From Chrysogorgia sp. JL179-B06 (taxonomy: Eukaryota > Cnidaria > Anthozoa > Scleralcyonacea > Chrysogorgiidae): a stretch of 64,000 nt of DNA. Each line of letters begins with the position of its first letter. The stretch's first letter is position 1. The translations under genes and the position numbers were made by a program. The stretch spans positions 4,625,501 through 4,689,500 of the forward strand of contig JAYKKM010000348.1 in NCBI GenBank assembly GCA_035772405.1, in the 5' to 3' direction. Below the pieces are notes generated by a model. It did not search any database. It worked only from the letters and a program-made list of their open reading frames with translations, and was not told the origin of the DNA. Positions 20,811-64,000 of this stretch are shown here, in pieces.

Positions 20811-20890
20811 AAAAGTTTCCGTTTCGGGAATCGAACCCGCGCGCTTCGGCATATCGCGGAAATAAATCACTACACTAGGACAGCAATATC
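20811..20890 (-). mobile_element. tRNA-like sequence, probable SINE head (family S4)
   Basis: The complement carries GCGCGGGTTCGATTCCCG, a good B box with T-stem, preceded by a tRNA-like stretch GTAGTGATTTATTTCCGCG. The A-box region is poor and no cloverleaf closes properly. The flanking words AGAAGGTCCTTTTGAGTCAT (about 21040) recur at 43838, so the locus is repetitive. I call a tRNA-derived retroposon and not a functional tRNA gene. Confidence 0.5.
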
Positions 20891-22185
20891 TCAACAGAAC
20901 GCAAAATAAAAATGTATTTAAAGTCGTAAGCGACTGGTCACTTGGAACCGATTATTGGACCTCAAGTTTTTTTCCGAACGAGTCTGGCCCGGTTACCGGA
21001 AGGATCAAGGTTAGGATTAGACTAGTTCTTGAAAATGGGAAGAAGGTCCTTTTGAGTCATCCGTTTTAGTCTTGTCCGCACTCGTGGGTGGCATGAACGG
21101 AATACCCTAAGCCTGCGATTTAAGGTTATTTGCTGGTATTAGTAAGCACTTTCTCCTCAATTACTTTTAAGATGCATGTTGAGACGAGAAACTGTCAGCG
21201 GAATGATTTGCGGGCTCAAAATCCCTGTAATCCTTACTATACGTCACAAATCTCGCCAAAAGGAACGCAGGCTCTGGGTACGAGATTGGTGGTCACACTT
21301 GAAATGTACAAGAGCGATTCAAAGGCAATGACGAAAGTGGACATTGTTTAACTGAACATTTTTTCTAGCGTTTCTTGGGTAAAGGCTGTTTTCCATACAC
21401 CGAAATTTTCCGCGCAAGCGCAATTTTTATTTTTATTGTGAGCGTTAATTCCGACCGAGCGCTTTCCAAATAAAAATGTAAATTTAGAACGTGTTTATTA
21501 CTATTTTCCTCGGCATTTCCTCGGTAATTTCCGAGTGCCGCGACAACTCCATGATGACGTCCTTCGAACAAACATTAAATTGTCATGCCAAACAAAGAGA
21601 ATGACTCCTTTTTAATCCCAAGAGTAATCTCAACGCCGTCCTCGTTCTCTCAAGAAAGTCAATCGATCTTGGTTTATTTTTAAATGTCATAATTTATCCA
21701 ATGCCATCGTCGTCGTCGTTATCGAGGTTGCCGCCATACTGTAGATAATAACAAGGTCCAGTCCTTAGTATCGATTATGACGCGAAAATTTGCGAACCAT
21801 GTGACATACATGCATGCAGTAGATTGCAGTTACCAAATTTTGGTTTTCAACCATGTAAATCAACCATGGATTGCGCGTGTCCATAACTGTAGTATTGCAC
21901 TCCCATCAGTAAGCAGTTATTGAATTAATCATACAAGTGCAATGTCTTGCGTCATTCTATAAGTTTAGCGCACTGCATGCACGCAGAGCTTTCGTTAATA
22001 GGCGGTTACCGGTGGTTTACCGCCGCCAGTTGTTCCTATTACCGCCTGCTATTTTTGTACACTGTAATTTTCTGGCGACGTTCTCTGGACACAGACGTTA
22101 TTTTTGAAACGTAGCCTGCTATGACAAATATTAATGAAACCTCTGTGCACGGGGGTTGCCTTAGTGTTCGATGACGGGAGGATCC
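20891..22185. other. Intergenic stretch, nothing supportable
   Basis: Short ORFs (up to 73 codons) without recognizable features. There is a short inverted CCGGTTACCGG-type palindrome near 20985-21000 and a CGTCGTCGTCG run at about 21706. Confidence 0.4.
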
Positions 22186-22252
22186 AGCGGAGGGTTAGGG
22201 TTAGAAAAACCGGGGGGTTAGGGTTAGAAAAACCAGGGGGTTAGTATTACGT
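22186..22252. repeat. Interstitial telomere-like TTAGGGTTAG patch
   Basis: Two copies of GGGGGTTAGGGTTAGAAAAA CC sit in tandem, followed by a third partial copy. The same word pair (TTAGGGTTAGAAAA) occurs at 41277-41292, so it belongs to a dispersed repeat and not to a true telomeric fusion. Confidence 0.75.
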
Positions 22253-22559
22253 AATCGATGGTGCGGGTTGAAGACCGTTTTTGAGTCACAAGAATAGTTC
22301 GGCGCTTTCTCGAAACATTCTCGCTGGTTTTCAAAAAGGAAACACAAAACCATGGGTTTTTAAAGAACGAGGGATATGTTACCTGTATTATAAAGTAATT
22401 TCGATGGATTTGAAATTTGATGCGATTGTAATTGGGTTGACGGCATATACCGAGAAAGAGCCAATAGTTCTGGCACTTTAATATGTCTTTAACAACCCAT
22501 TTGAAAACGCGTTAATACACAATGTTGAATGTGGGAGAGTTCTCCCACCTGTACGCCAC

Positions 22560-22800
22560 TCAGAATCATTTTTCTGAGGATACGAGCTTGACGATCGTCC
22601 ACGTCTGTCTACTCCGAGCTCTCACGCATCCAAGCATTACCGATATATAGTGACTGCCGCATAGGCAGTACATATATCAATCGAACCAGTACATCATTGA
22701 AACCTTCGCTCTATCTCGTTGGCTCAATGGTTAGAGCGTCTCACCGGCAATCAGAAGGTTACAGGTTCGATTCCTGTAATTTTCTGAGGATATCACCATT
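22560..22800 (+). mobile_element. tRNA-derived SINE, family S2 (plus orientation)
   Basis: The head at 22713-22785 has an A-box-like TGGCTCAATGGTTAGAGCGT and a B box AGGTTCGATTCCTGT. Upstream is the family body TTCTGAGGATACGAGCTTGA CGATCGTCCACGT, shared in inverted order with 58315-58370 and with the tandem array at 44840-45570. Confidence 0.8.
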
Positions 22801-23311
22801 TGAAAATATTGAAAATATATTTAATATCATCTCAACGTTACTTACTGTCTTACATGTTGTACACGTGAATTAATATGAAGTAGTATTCAGCTTAATCTTT
22901 GCATGTGAAATGTCTTTCCTGCATTTTTCAACTCCCTCACATATTCCTCTTGTTCGTTAGTCAATAGATTTTGTAATTGTGCGCTCCGTACCTGAAAGGA
23001 TTAGTTTTACTTTAGAAACTGAAAACGAATTATATATTGAATGCTAGGGAATTAGAAATATAGTTTCGATTTGATTTATACGAGTGTGAATTTCGCCATT
23101 TTCCACAAAATTCGTACTTGTTTGCCTAAACGTCGATTCAGAAGTCGCAGTTTTCTTTCACACTTGTAAAAATTCAGGATTGAGGTTTTACCCAGCCACT
23201 TTAATTACATTCTCGCGTATTTAGGTTCCAGGAACTTCCAGACTGTATCTGTTAATGTTTACGAAGGTTAGAACTAACAAAAATTGTCACAGAATTTAAC
23301 AGATTTAATCC

Positions 23312-23818
23312 CTCTTTAAAGGGGCAGTAAGATGCAAAAATAATTTATCCCAATTTGGGCTTTATCTAGAAGTGCATTCGAAATAAGCAAGAATAGCGCT
23401 CTTACTTTGTCAATGTCTTATCTTGTTCCACAGATATTTCAGTTTTTAAAAGCTGTAAATGAGACACCTGATGACGTCATCTACTCCACTCAAATTCTAA
23501 AAATGAGGAATATCTTTGGAGATAGCGGCTAGATTGTGCTGAAACGTTCCAGATGTATGCTACTAAAAATAGTACACTGCACTGTGTATAGTTAATGCTT
23601 TATACATTTTTCATTTTAGAGATTTCCTTAGTTTAAATTTTGGAGTAGATGACGTCATAAGTTCATTTGCATCTTTCAAAAACGTCAATATGGAACAACA
23701 TAGGATATATATTGACTAAGTAAAAAGGCTATTCTTCCTCATTTTTTTAGTACTTAACAGTAATAGATAAAATAAAAATTGGATAGACGATTTTCGGTCT
23801 TACTACCCCTTTAAGTTG
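23312..23818. mobile_element. About 500-bp MITE with TTTAAAGGGGCAGTAAGA ends
   Basis: The left end TTTAAAGGGGCAGTAAGA and right end TCTTACTACCCCTTTAA are inverted repeats. Inside, GATGACGTCATCTACTCCA and TTTTGGAGTAGATGACGTCA form a second inverted pair, and no ORF is present. TTTAAAG/CTTTAA at the borders may include a short target duplication. Confidence 0.8.
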
Positions 23819-24289
23819 ATAATACACACCGCAGTCAGTTCCTTGTTGGTGTGGTATAGTTCTCCTTTGATTTCTTCTGCTTGTCTTTGAACCTTTTTAT
23901 TAAAACTGGTCTAAAAATAAAGTTTATTAAAATAAACAATTTAACCACAAATTAAATAGAACAATAATTATTGTATAGCCCTGAAACATTTAATTCTCAA
24001 AGGATTACTTATAAAGGTCGACTTGGAAAAGCTTTCCTGAGCTTTGTGCAGTCTGGACAGACAAATTATGTCATTTGATGTCTTGACATCTAGACATAAT
24101 TCCCGCTCTTATACATATGAAATACCAACATGTAATATTTTCTACATATGACATCATAAGTATATTATTTTCATTTATAATTATATTATTATTATAGAAT
24201 TCAAAAGAATATTATGTTATATATATACATGTAATGTATAACAAATATTACAAGTAGGGATAATTTCAAGGTCCGAATTAAGAAGTATA

Positions 24290-24466
24290 CCCTTCAGAAA
24301 CTGTAAATGATCTTGGGGTTACTTTAGATGGAGTAATATCATTTGATGAACACGTGACACAATTGGTATCTAAATGTATGAACAAATTGTATCAAATAAA
24401 CCGAGTAAAACATCTCTTCGATAGACCTATCCTGGTAAAGATAATCAAAAAAACTATTTTGTAAGA
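24290..24466 (+). pseudogene. LINE reverse-transcriptase C-terminal fragment
   Basis: In one frame it reads VNDLGVTLDGVISFDEHVTQ, then LVSKCMNKLYQINRVKHLF. This is the region after the RT catalytic core in many non-LTR elements (DLGVxLDxxLSFxxHI...KxxxxLxxInrIK). It has no start, no catalytic YADD and a stop where the minisatellite begins. It is a truncated, dead fragment. Confidence 0.8.
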
Positions 24467-25016
24467 CGTTACGCTACGTTGTAAGACGTTTAATACGCTA
24501 CATTGTAAGACATTACGCTACGTTGTAAGGCGTTACGCTACATTGTGAGACCTTACGCTACGTTGTAAGACATTACGCTACGTTGTAAGGCGTCACGCTA
24601 CGTTGTAAGGCGTTACACTACGTTGTAAGGCGTTACGCTACGTTGTAAGGCGTTACGCTACGTTGTAAGGCATTATGCTATACGTTGTAAGATGTTACGC
24701 TACGTTGTAAGACGTTACGCTACGTTGTAAGATGTTACGCTACGTTGTAAAACGCTACGTTGTAAGACGTTGCGCAACGTTGTAAGACGTTACGCTACGT
24801 TGTAAGACGTTACGCTACGTTGTAAGACGTTACGCTACGTTGTAAGGCGTTACGCTACGTTGTAAGGCGTTACGCTACGTTGTAAGACGTTATGCTACGT
24901 TGTAAGGCGTTACGCTACGTTGTAAGACGTTACGCTACGTTGTAAGACGTTACGCTACGTTGTAAGACGTTGCGCAACGTTGTAAGACGTTACGCTACGT
25001 TGTAAGACGTTACGCA
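24460..25016. repeat. 20-bp minisatellite ACGTTACGCTACGTTGTAAG, about 28 units
   Basis: Highly regular units with few variants (ACGTT/GCGTT, TACGC/TATGC, and occasional deletions such as at 24750). It starts exactly where the LINE fragment ends, within the word TTTTGTAAGACG, and ends where a family A MITE begins, so it fills the space between two mobile-element fragments. Confidence 0.95.
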
Positions 25017-25019
25017 AAC

Positions 25020-25305
25020 TTATTACATGATTGAGTCGGTTTTCTTTGATGTACCGCGGGATGTATATAGCACATAGGGATGAATACTAATTAGATAAGA
25101 AACGAAGAAAAAAATAGGAAAATCTTTGTCCAAGGTGGAAAAATGGACAAGACTTCGTTAGAAAACCTCCTTGATCATGTAATAAGTCAGATAAACACCT
25201 CAAACGTCGGGATGTATGCAATATACAGCCCTCGGACGCTGCACGTCCTCAGGGTTGTATATAGCATACATCCCTCGTTCTCGGTGTTTATCCTATACAT
25301 ATATA
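25020..25305. mobile_element. Fold-back MITE, family A, copy 2 (inverted)
   Basis: Inverted counterpart of 3795-4080: TTACATGATTGAGTCGG, then the GTACCGCGGGATGTA word, the GTCCAAGG...GGACAAGACT segment and finally CTCGGTGTTTATCC. The GAGGTTTTCTAACGAAG box present in copy 1 is conserved. Confidence 0.7.
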
Positions 25306-26235
25306 CCTCTTCAAGCCTTTCTACCCAGTGAGCAATCAGATTTGTCCTGGTTTCACTAAAAAAATTCAAAGCATGACCATATTATATTATTAACATTAAA
25401 CAACAAAGGATTTTAAAAAGCCTTAAAAATTTCTAAGGAAAAGCTTTACATCAAGAAAAGTCCTAATGTTAAAATGTTGTAATTCATTTTAAATTACAGA
25501 AGTCCATCTAGGGGAGCAATTTGTCTCACAATTGGACCCCAATATGATGGCTCAGTGCCATATATAGACTTTCTAAAAGTCCACAGCTCTTTTTTGTTAC
25601 TGGTGGGAATGAGGACTTTTTATATCTGCTTCATGCCAAATTTACTGATGGGTTTAATTTTCAGTTGGTGAATAAATTATATGAAACAGCCAATGAGAAC
25701 ACCAAGTACCAGGATGTTAGAACAGAATGAAATCAAAATGGCGTCGGAGTAATTCAGTATGAAATGGATATCTTAGGATATATAAGCACCAGAAAAGTGC
25801 AGTAATACTCTGTCCGCCCCCAAAAGTGATTGCATCAAAATTGGCGACATTTTTGGTGTGAAATGGAAATCAAATCCCTGCAAGGGAAACAAGTCTCCCA
25901 CTAGCAACTCCATCACTCGTAATTATTGCTTGTGCTTCGTGGTAAGAAAAAGCCTATGCCTCCGGACTATTTATTTTTGTTGTCAGTTTATGTTGTCAAT
26001 TGTTATTTAAAACCTTGGGCATGAGTTTTTCTACATATATACAGATCTGTGCCTATACAAGATTGGTGTACTGCAAAAATAATGTGGATGAAGTCTAATA
26101 TTTTCAGGGCCTTCAGTCTAAACATTAGACCTCCTACCAGTACACACAATTTCTCAATGATAAATCATATCTGCCCGATAGCAATTGATAGTGAATTTAT
26201 GCAAATGGTAGGAAAGTTATATAACAAGATACATG
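25306..26235. other. Intergenic stretch with decayed short-element pieces
   Basis: Contains a degenerate copy of the AAGATTGGTGTACTGC / CAGGGCCTTCAGTCTAAAC element at about 26060-26140. No gene seen. Confidence 0.4.
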
Positions 26236-26239
26236 TAAA

Positions 26240-26802
26240 GATTTTAGAGCTGGGCCCGATTAATCGGTTACGATACAGACAATCGATTATCATCAACAAC
26301 AATCGGATCATCGAAAACAACCATACTGCTTATTTACGTTACTGTTCTTAACTTTTAAATGCGTACAAAAGAGAGAGCAAGCTTTTTAAGCTTGTTCGTT
26401 TACGTAGTTCTAGAGTTCATAGTGTTAGGGTTGATTTCCAGTGCTGCATTTTTTCGATCTACATCAGAACACGTACACTCGTTCATTGACGCGTACGTAA
26501 AAAAAGTATCACTGGAAAACAGCCTTAAAATGACAGACAATAGCTCTGAACACTACAAGCTTTGTATATTTTTATTATATCTAACGTTTTTTCTTTATAA
26601 TCATGTTTTGTTTGTTTATATATAAAAAATTATATAAAAAATTGGAAAAAATATATCTATTGTATTAACTGCAAGTCTTCGCTTTCTGGCACAGGAAGTG
26701 CTAATTGCTACTCAATTTACGCAAACGATTATTAATCGATTGTTGAGGACGATTAATCGATTACGAACTGAGCCCATTGGGCCCAGCTCTAAAAGATTTT
26801 AA
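26240..26802. mobile_element. About 555-bp MITE with TTTAGAGCTGGGCCC ends
   Basis: TTTAGAGCTGGGCCCGATTA and GGGCCCAGCTCTAAAA are terminal inverted repeats, with extra internal ATTAATCGATTG / CAATCGATTAT pairing. The flanks read AGATTTT on the left and AGATTTT on the right, a plausible target duplication. Two small ORFs inside (26049-26351, 26359-26625) are lysine/leucine-rich and unrecognizable. Confidence 0.8.
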
Positions 26803-27155
26803 AAATTAACATATTTTCAGTACAATAATTTTGCTTACATTTCATATACAGTAAGTATCCCAAATTTAAAACATACCTAGTCGTAACCCCAAACATAATC
26901 CTAACCTTAACCCTATGTACACCTAATACATGTACTAACCCTAACTCTTACAATAATGCTTTATTTTAGAAACAGCTGATTTTAATTTCGAATTTCACTA
27001 CTGATAGTAATGTGACATCATTTCAGAATTTATATTATGAAACTTCACCCAATAATTCAGTGCTTACTTTCGGACAGCAAATTCTTTCCCGGTCATTTCC
27101 TCATCATTCTAAAACGCGGTAAATTTTATGTTAGATATAAGTTTATGTTTGGGTG
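26803..27155. repeat. Degenerate CCTAACC-rich and repeated 3' region
   Basis: Holds AATCCTAACCTTAACCCTA words and the segment TAATGCTTTATTTTAGAAA CAGCTGATTTTA, which is also present at about 4248-4275. That indicates another dispersed element shared with the region near 4150-4330. Confidence 0.5.
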
Positions 27156-27159
27156 AAAG

Positions 27160-27668
27160 TGCCTATAATGTCTGTGGGGATTTAACATATTTGTAATCTA
27201 TGGATTATCCTGAGATAAATTGTATATAATATATCTTGTCAGCTGAAAATGTCATCTTCATAGACTTTTTTGCTGTTAAAGTTGACGGAAATAGACCGAT
27301 TGCAAAACTCCCTGAAAGCGAGGCTTTTCGGTGGTTACCGTTGCTAGGGCCCGATTAATGTTTGTTCATTGGCCATTGTTATATGTCAGACAATTTTCAC
27401 CCAATAAAATATCGTGAATCGGGCCCTAGCAACGGTAACCACCGAGAAGCCTCGCTTCCAGGGCGTTTTGCAATCGGTCTATGATGTCATAGCAGGCATC
27501 TGTAAAGAGGTTTTCATGTTTCCATCAACTTTAACAGCAAAAAGTCTATGAAGATGACATTTTCAGCTGACAAGATATATTACAAGATATATTACAATTT
27601 ATCTTGGGATAATCCATATATTACAAATAATGTTAAATCCACACAGACGTTCTAGGCACTTTAAATGA
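27160..27668. mobile_element. About 505-bp fold-back element with arms near 190 bp
   Basis: The left arm (AAAGTGCCTATAATGTCTGT ... GTTACCGTTGCTAGGGCCCG) is complemented by the right arm (CGGGCCCTAGCAACGGTAAC ... CGTTCTAGGCACTTT) around a 65-bp centre. The right arm has a 15-bp duplication of ATATATTACAAG. Non-coding. Confidence 0.85.
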
Positions 27669-28578
27669 ACTAAAGCAGCCTTATGAACTATGAAGTATCA
27701 TTTGACATCATGTTTCTGCATTTATCAATATTCAAAGCAAATGTTATATTCAAATATTCAAAGCCTATAGTTAGTATGTTATGTATTTACACATGTGTTG
27801 ACTTCGAGTCCACCCAAGCTCTTCTAAAATGTAATTTTTAGTAATTTATCAAACAGATAAAAGGCACTGCATCTTTAATAGCAACTGGTTCAACAACTTC
27901 GACCCACCTTGATTCGTTGTTTTTGTCGTAAAAGTGCTTTCTTCAAGGTTTTTGCACTAGGATTCTCAACCTCGTATCGTAAGGATGTCGACATAGACAT
28001 CTTGGGTCAAAAGATTAAAGAATAAACCGCTTGAAAACAAAGTTGTCCAACACTCAACAGAGAAGACGACGAGAACCAATCTCCTTGTGTTGCTAGGGAA
28101 ACAGCATTGTCAAGCTGTGCAGTTACGCCGTGGGCTCTCGATTAAATTATGACGTCAATATTAAAATGTAGTCATTAAGGGCGGGAAAATTTTTGATTCT
28201 CTGAAAGTGTATTTCCTGCAATTTGAGAGCTTTTCTCGTTTTTTCAGCCGCGGCATTGTGCGGGTAAAAAGTAAGTAAGTAACACAGATTTTCCAAATTT
28301 AGACTGCGTGGATATCTCTCCCGGGAAGGAAAAGCAATTAGTCACAAAACCAAATTTATTAGGTATATTCAAGTTGAATATACGAGATAACGTATAGACA
28401 ATGTCCAGTCCTGGCTATTCCACTGACCATTGCTCAACGAAGAACAACAATGAAATTCCCAGATTAATTCCCTCACTGAGAATCCGTTTATTCCGTTATA
28501 ATGTCATTTTAAGACAGGACCCTTTTTGCCCGAATAGAGATCATTTTTCGTACAACTGGGGCCCCCTGGGTCTGCAGC

Positions 28579-28579
<1 letters not shown>

Positions 28580-28611
<32 letters not shown>
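28580..28611 (+). repeat. Homopolymer run of 32 C
   Basis: Thirty-two consecutive C residues. Runs of this length are prone to assembly or sequencing error, so the exact count is unreliable. The opposite-strand ORF with poly-Gly is an artefact of it. Confidence 0.9.
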
Positions 28612-28613
<2 letters not shown>

Positions 28614-28896
28614 CCCGTACGACTATGGTTACACCTCTATATATTTGAGTCAACTGATTTTGAACTTTATGTATATTGAAAATAACCATTGTTTTTCAAT
28701 GCATGACATCGAATGCATGACATCGACATGATGGTGAATGAATAGATATTCTATTTCAAATAGTCATATATATGACTGCATGTATATTTGCGAGTAAATT
28801 GACAAAACAGCACACGCGAACTTAGACAACATCGAACGAATATCATCAGCACAGTGAAATACAGGCAAACGGCAGTGTATCTTAAAAGACGGTCAC

Positions 28897-28902
28897 TTTA
28901 TT
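28897..28902 (-). terminator. Candidate poly(A) signal of the Ras-GRF gene
   Basis: TTTATT on the + strand gives AATAAA on the minus strand, about 260 bp downstream of the Ras-GRF stop codon. It is the nearest canonical hexamer I see. Confidence 0.45.
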
Positions 28903-29161
28903 TAAGTTTTAAAAAAGACATATTAAAGTGCCATATCAAACTATTCAAGTCAAAAACTTTCTTCTCTTAGAATAGATATATTAGTTTGGACACTGTTAAC
29001 TGCTATGCGTCAACTAGAGTGTCCAAGACATAACTTAACGTTACAATTTACGTCATTACATAAACTGTTCAACTGGAAAATGGTATTTTTTCAGCCCCAA
29101 AACATGTAAACCTATAAGAAACTATATTACAATAAAAAGCAGAAAGAAAAAATATATAAAG

Positions 29162-63063
<33,902 letters not shown>

Positions 63064-63159
63064 CTGCAAGTGAAATCGAGCATCAAGGAGCCACAAGTTC
63101 GTCTATTTAGGGGTTTCAGTACATGCTCACTGCCTCGAGAGGGTGGGAGTTCTGGGTGG

Positions 63160-64000
63160 TTGATGGTTGGTGGTGGTAGTTGGTGTTGGTTGTTGTTCTT
63201 GTTCTTGTTGGTTGTTGATAGTTATTGTTGCTGATTGTTGTTGTTGGTTGTTGTTGTTGGTTGTTGGTTGTTGTTGGTTGTTGGTTGTTGTTGTTGTTGG
63301 TTATTGTTGTTATTTGTTGTTGGTTGTTGATTGTTGTTGGTTGTTGTTGTTGGATATTGTCGCTGGTTGTTGATGGTGGTGGTGGTTGTTGTTGTTGGTT
63401 GGTTGGTTGTTGTTGGTTGGTTGTTGTTGGTTGGTTGTTGGTAGGTTGGTAGTTGGTGGTCGTTGTTGGTAGTTGGTTGGTTGTTGTTGGTTGTTGTTGT
63501 TGGTTGCATGGTGGTAGCTGGTTGTTGTTGTTGGTTGGTTGGTTGTTGTTGGTGGGTGGTTGGTAGTTGGTTGTTGTTGGTGGGTGGTTGGTAGTTGGTT
63601 GTTGTTGGTGGTTGTTGTTGTTATTGCTGCTGGTTGTTGTTGTCGTGGGTTGTTGTTGTTGTTGGTGGTTGTTGTTGTTGTTGTTGGATATTGTCGCTGG
63701 TTGTTGATGATGGTGGTGGTTGTTGTTGTTGGTTGGTTGTTGTTGGTAGTTAGTTGGTTGGTTGACTGTTGTTGTTGGCAATTGGTTGTTGTTGGTAGTT
63801 GGTGGTGGTTGTTGTTGGTTGGTTGTTGTTGGTAGTTGGTTGGCTGTTGTTGGTAGTTGGTTGGTTGGTTGTTGTTGGTTGTTTGTTGTTGGTAGTTGGT
63901 TGTTGTTGGTAGTTGGTTGGCTGTTGTTGGTAGTTGGTTGGTTGGTTGTTGTTGGTTGGTTGTTGTTGTTGTTGGTTGGTTGTTGTTGGTTGTTGTTGGT
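63160..64000. repeat. TTGTTGG/TTGGTAG low-complexity tract
   Basis: At least 840 bp of GTTGTTGGTTG, GGTAGTTGG and TGTTGTTGTTGG words with local higher-order duplications (TGGATATTGTCGCTGGTTGT at two places). It continues past the window end. On the Ras-GRF strand it reads CAACAACC, and it sits just upstream of exon a, so it is intronic. The Asn/Gln/Thr/Pro ORF on the minus strand is an artefact. Confidence 0.93.

Noticed and set aside
22709..22785. Functional tRNA gene
   Set aside because: The A and B boxes are followed and preceded by a body shared with other dispersed copies; the stem pairing is incomplete, so it is a SINE.
63116..63835. 221-codon Asn/Gln/Thr/Pro ORF
   Set aside because: Frame through the CAACAACC/GGTTGTTG tract; it could pass for a prion-like protein, but it is periodic and lies in an intron.

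Overview
The window is metazoan nuclear DNA: AT-rich, with intron-split genes using clean GT/AG junctions and a dense load of fold-back elements, tRNA-derived SINEs, retroelement fragments and simple-sequence tracts. The gene content (a PTC7-type phosphatase, a Ras-GRF exchange factor, Penelope-like fragments, and a Myb/SANT ORF of a type common in cnidarian DNA transposons) suggests a marine invertebrate, possibly a cnidarian. That placement is inference; nothing in the window fixes the species.

Layout. 1-3300: last five coding exons of a mitochondrial-type PP2C phosphatase (PPTC7-like), + strand. 3300-9800: intergenic, mostly fold-back elements and a decayed LINE end. 9803-13474: an intact three-exon + strand gene of unknown function, with a Penelope-like insertion in intron 2. 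13500-29000: repeat-rich, with one small intact ORF for a secreted peptide (19468-19776), a Myb/SANT transposon ORF, a LINE reverse-transcriptase fragment running into a 20-bp minisatellite, and several long MITEs. 29162-63063: a large minus-strand gene, a Ras-GRF homologue. I could resolve 22 consecutive, phase-compatible coding exons running from the IQ motif through DH, PH2, REM and linker to the CDC25 catalytic domain and stop; together they give 1225 residues. The N-terminal PH domain lies outside the window.

The most notable object sits in the 14.9-kb intron between the DH and PH2 exons of the Ras-GRF gene. It has a 559-residue tyrosine recombinase with an N-terminal C2H2 finger and a C-terminal Myb/SANT-like segment (50374-52053, +). 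This is enclosed by long inverted arms built of GGTAGCCAGT-rich units of about 157 bp. Immediately beyond the right arm is a convergent, two-exon gene for a 984-residue superfamily 3 helicase protein (57287-54237, -). Both genes have a TATAAATA box about 90-105 bp upstream of the start codon. I read this as a Crypton-like or hybrid DNA mobile element (or two adjacent ones) carrying recombinase plus SF3 helicase. Whether both genes form one element cannot be settled from one copy.

Most long ORFs in the window (for example in 41220-42884, 29953-30574, 46796-47375, 48339-48899 and 63116-63835) are products of tandem repeats and are not genes.
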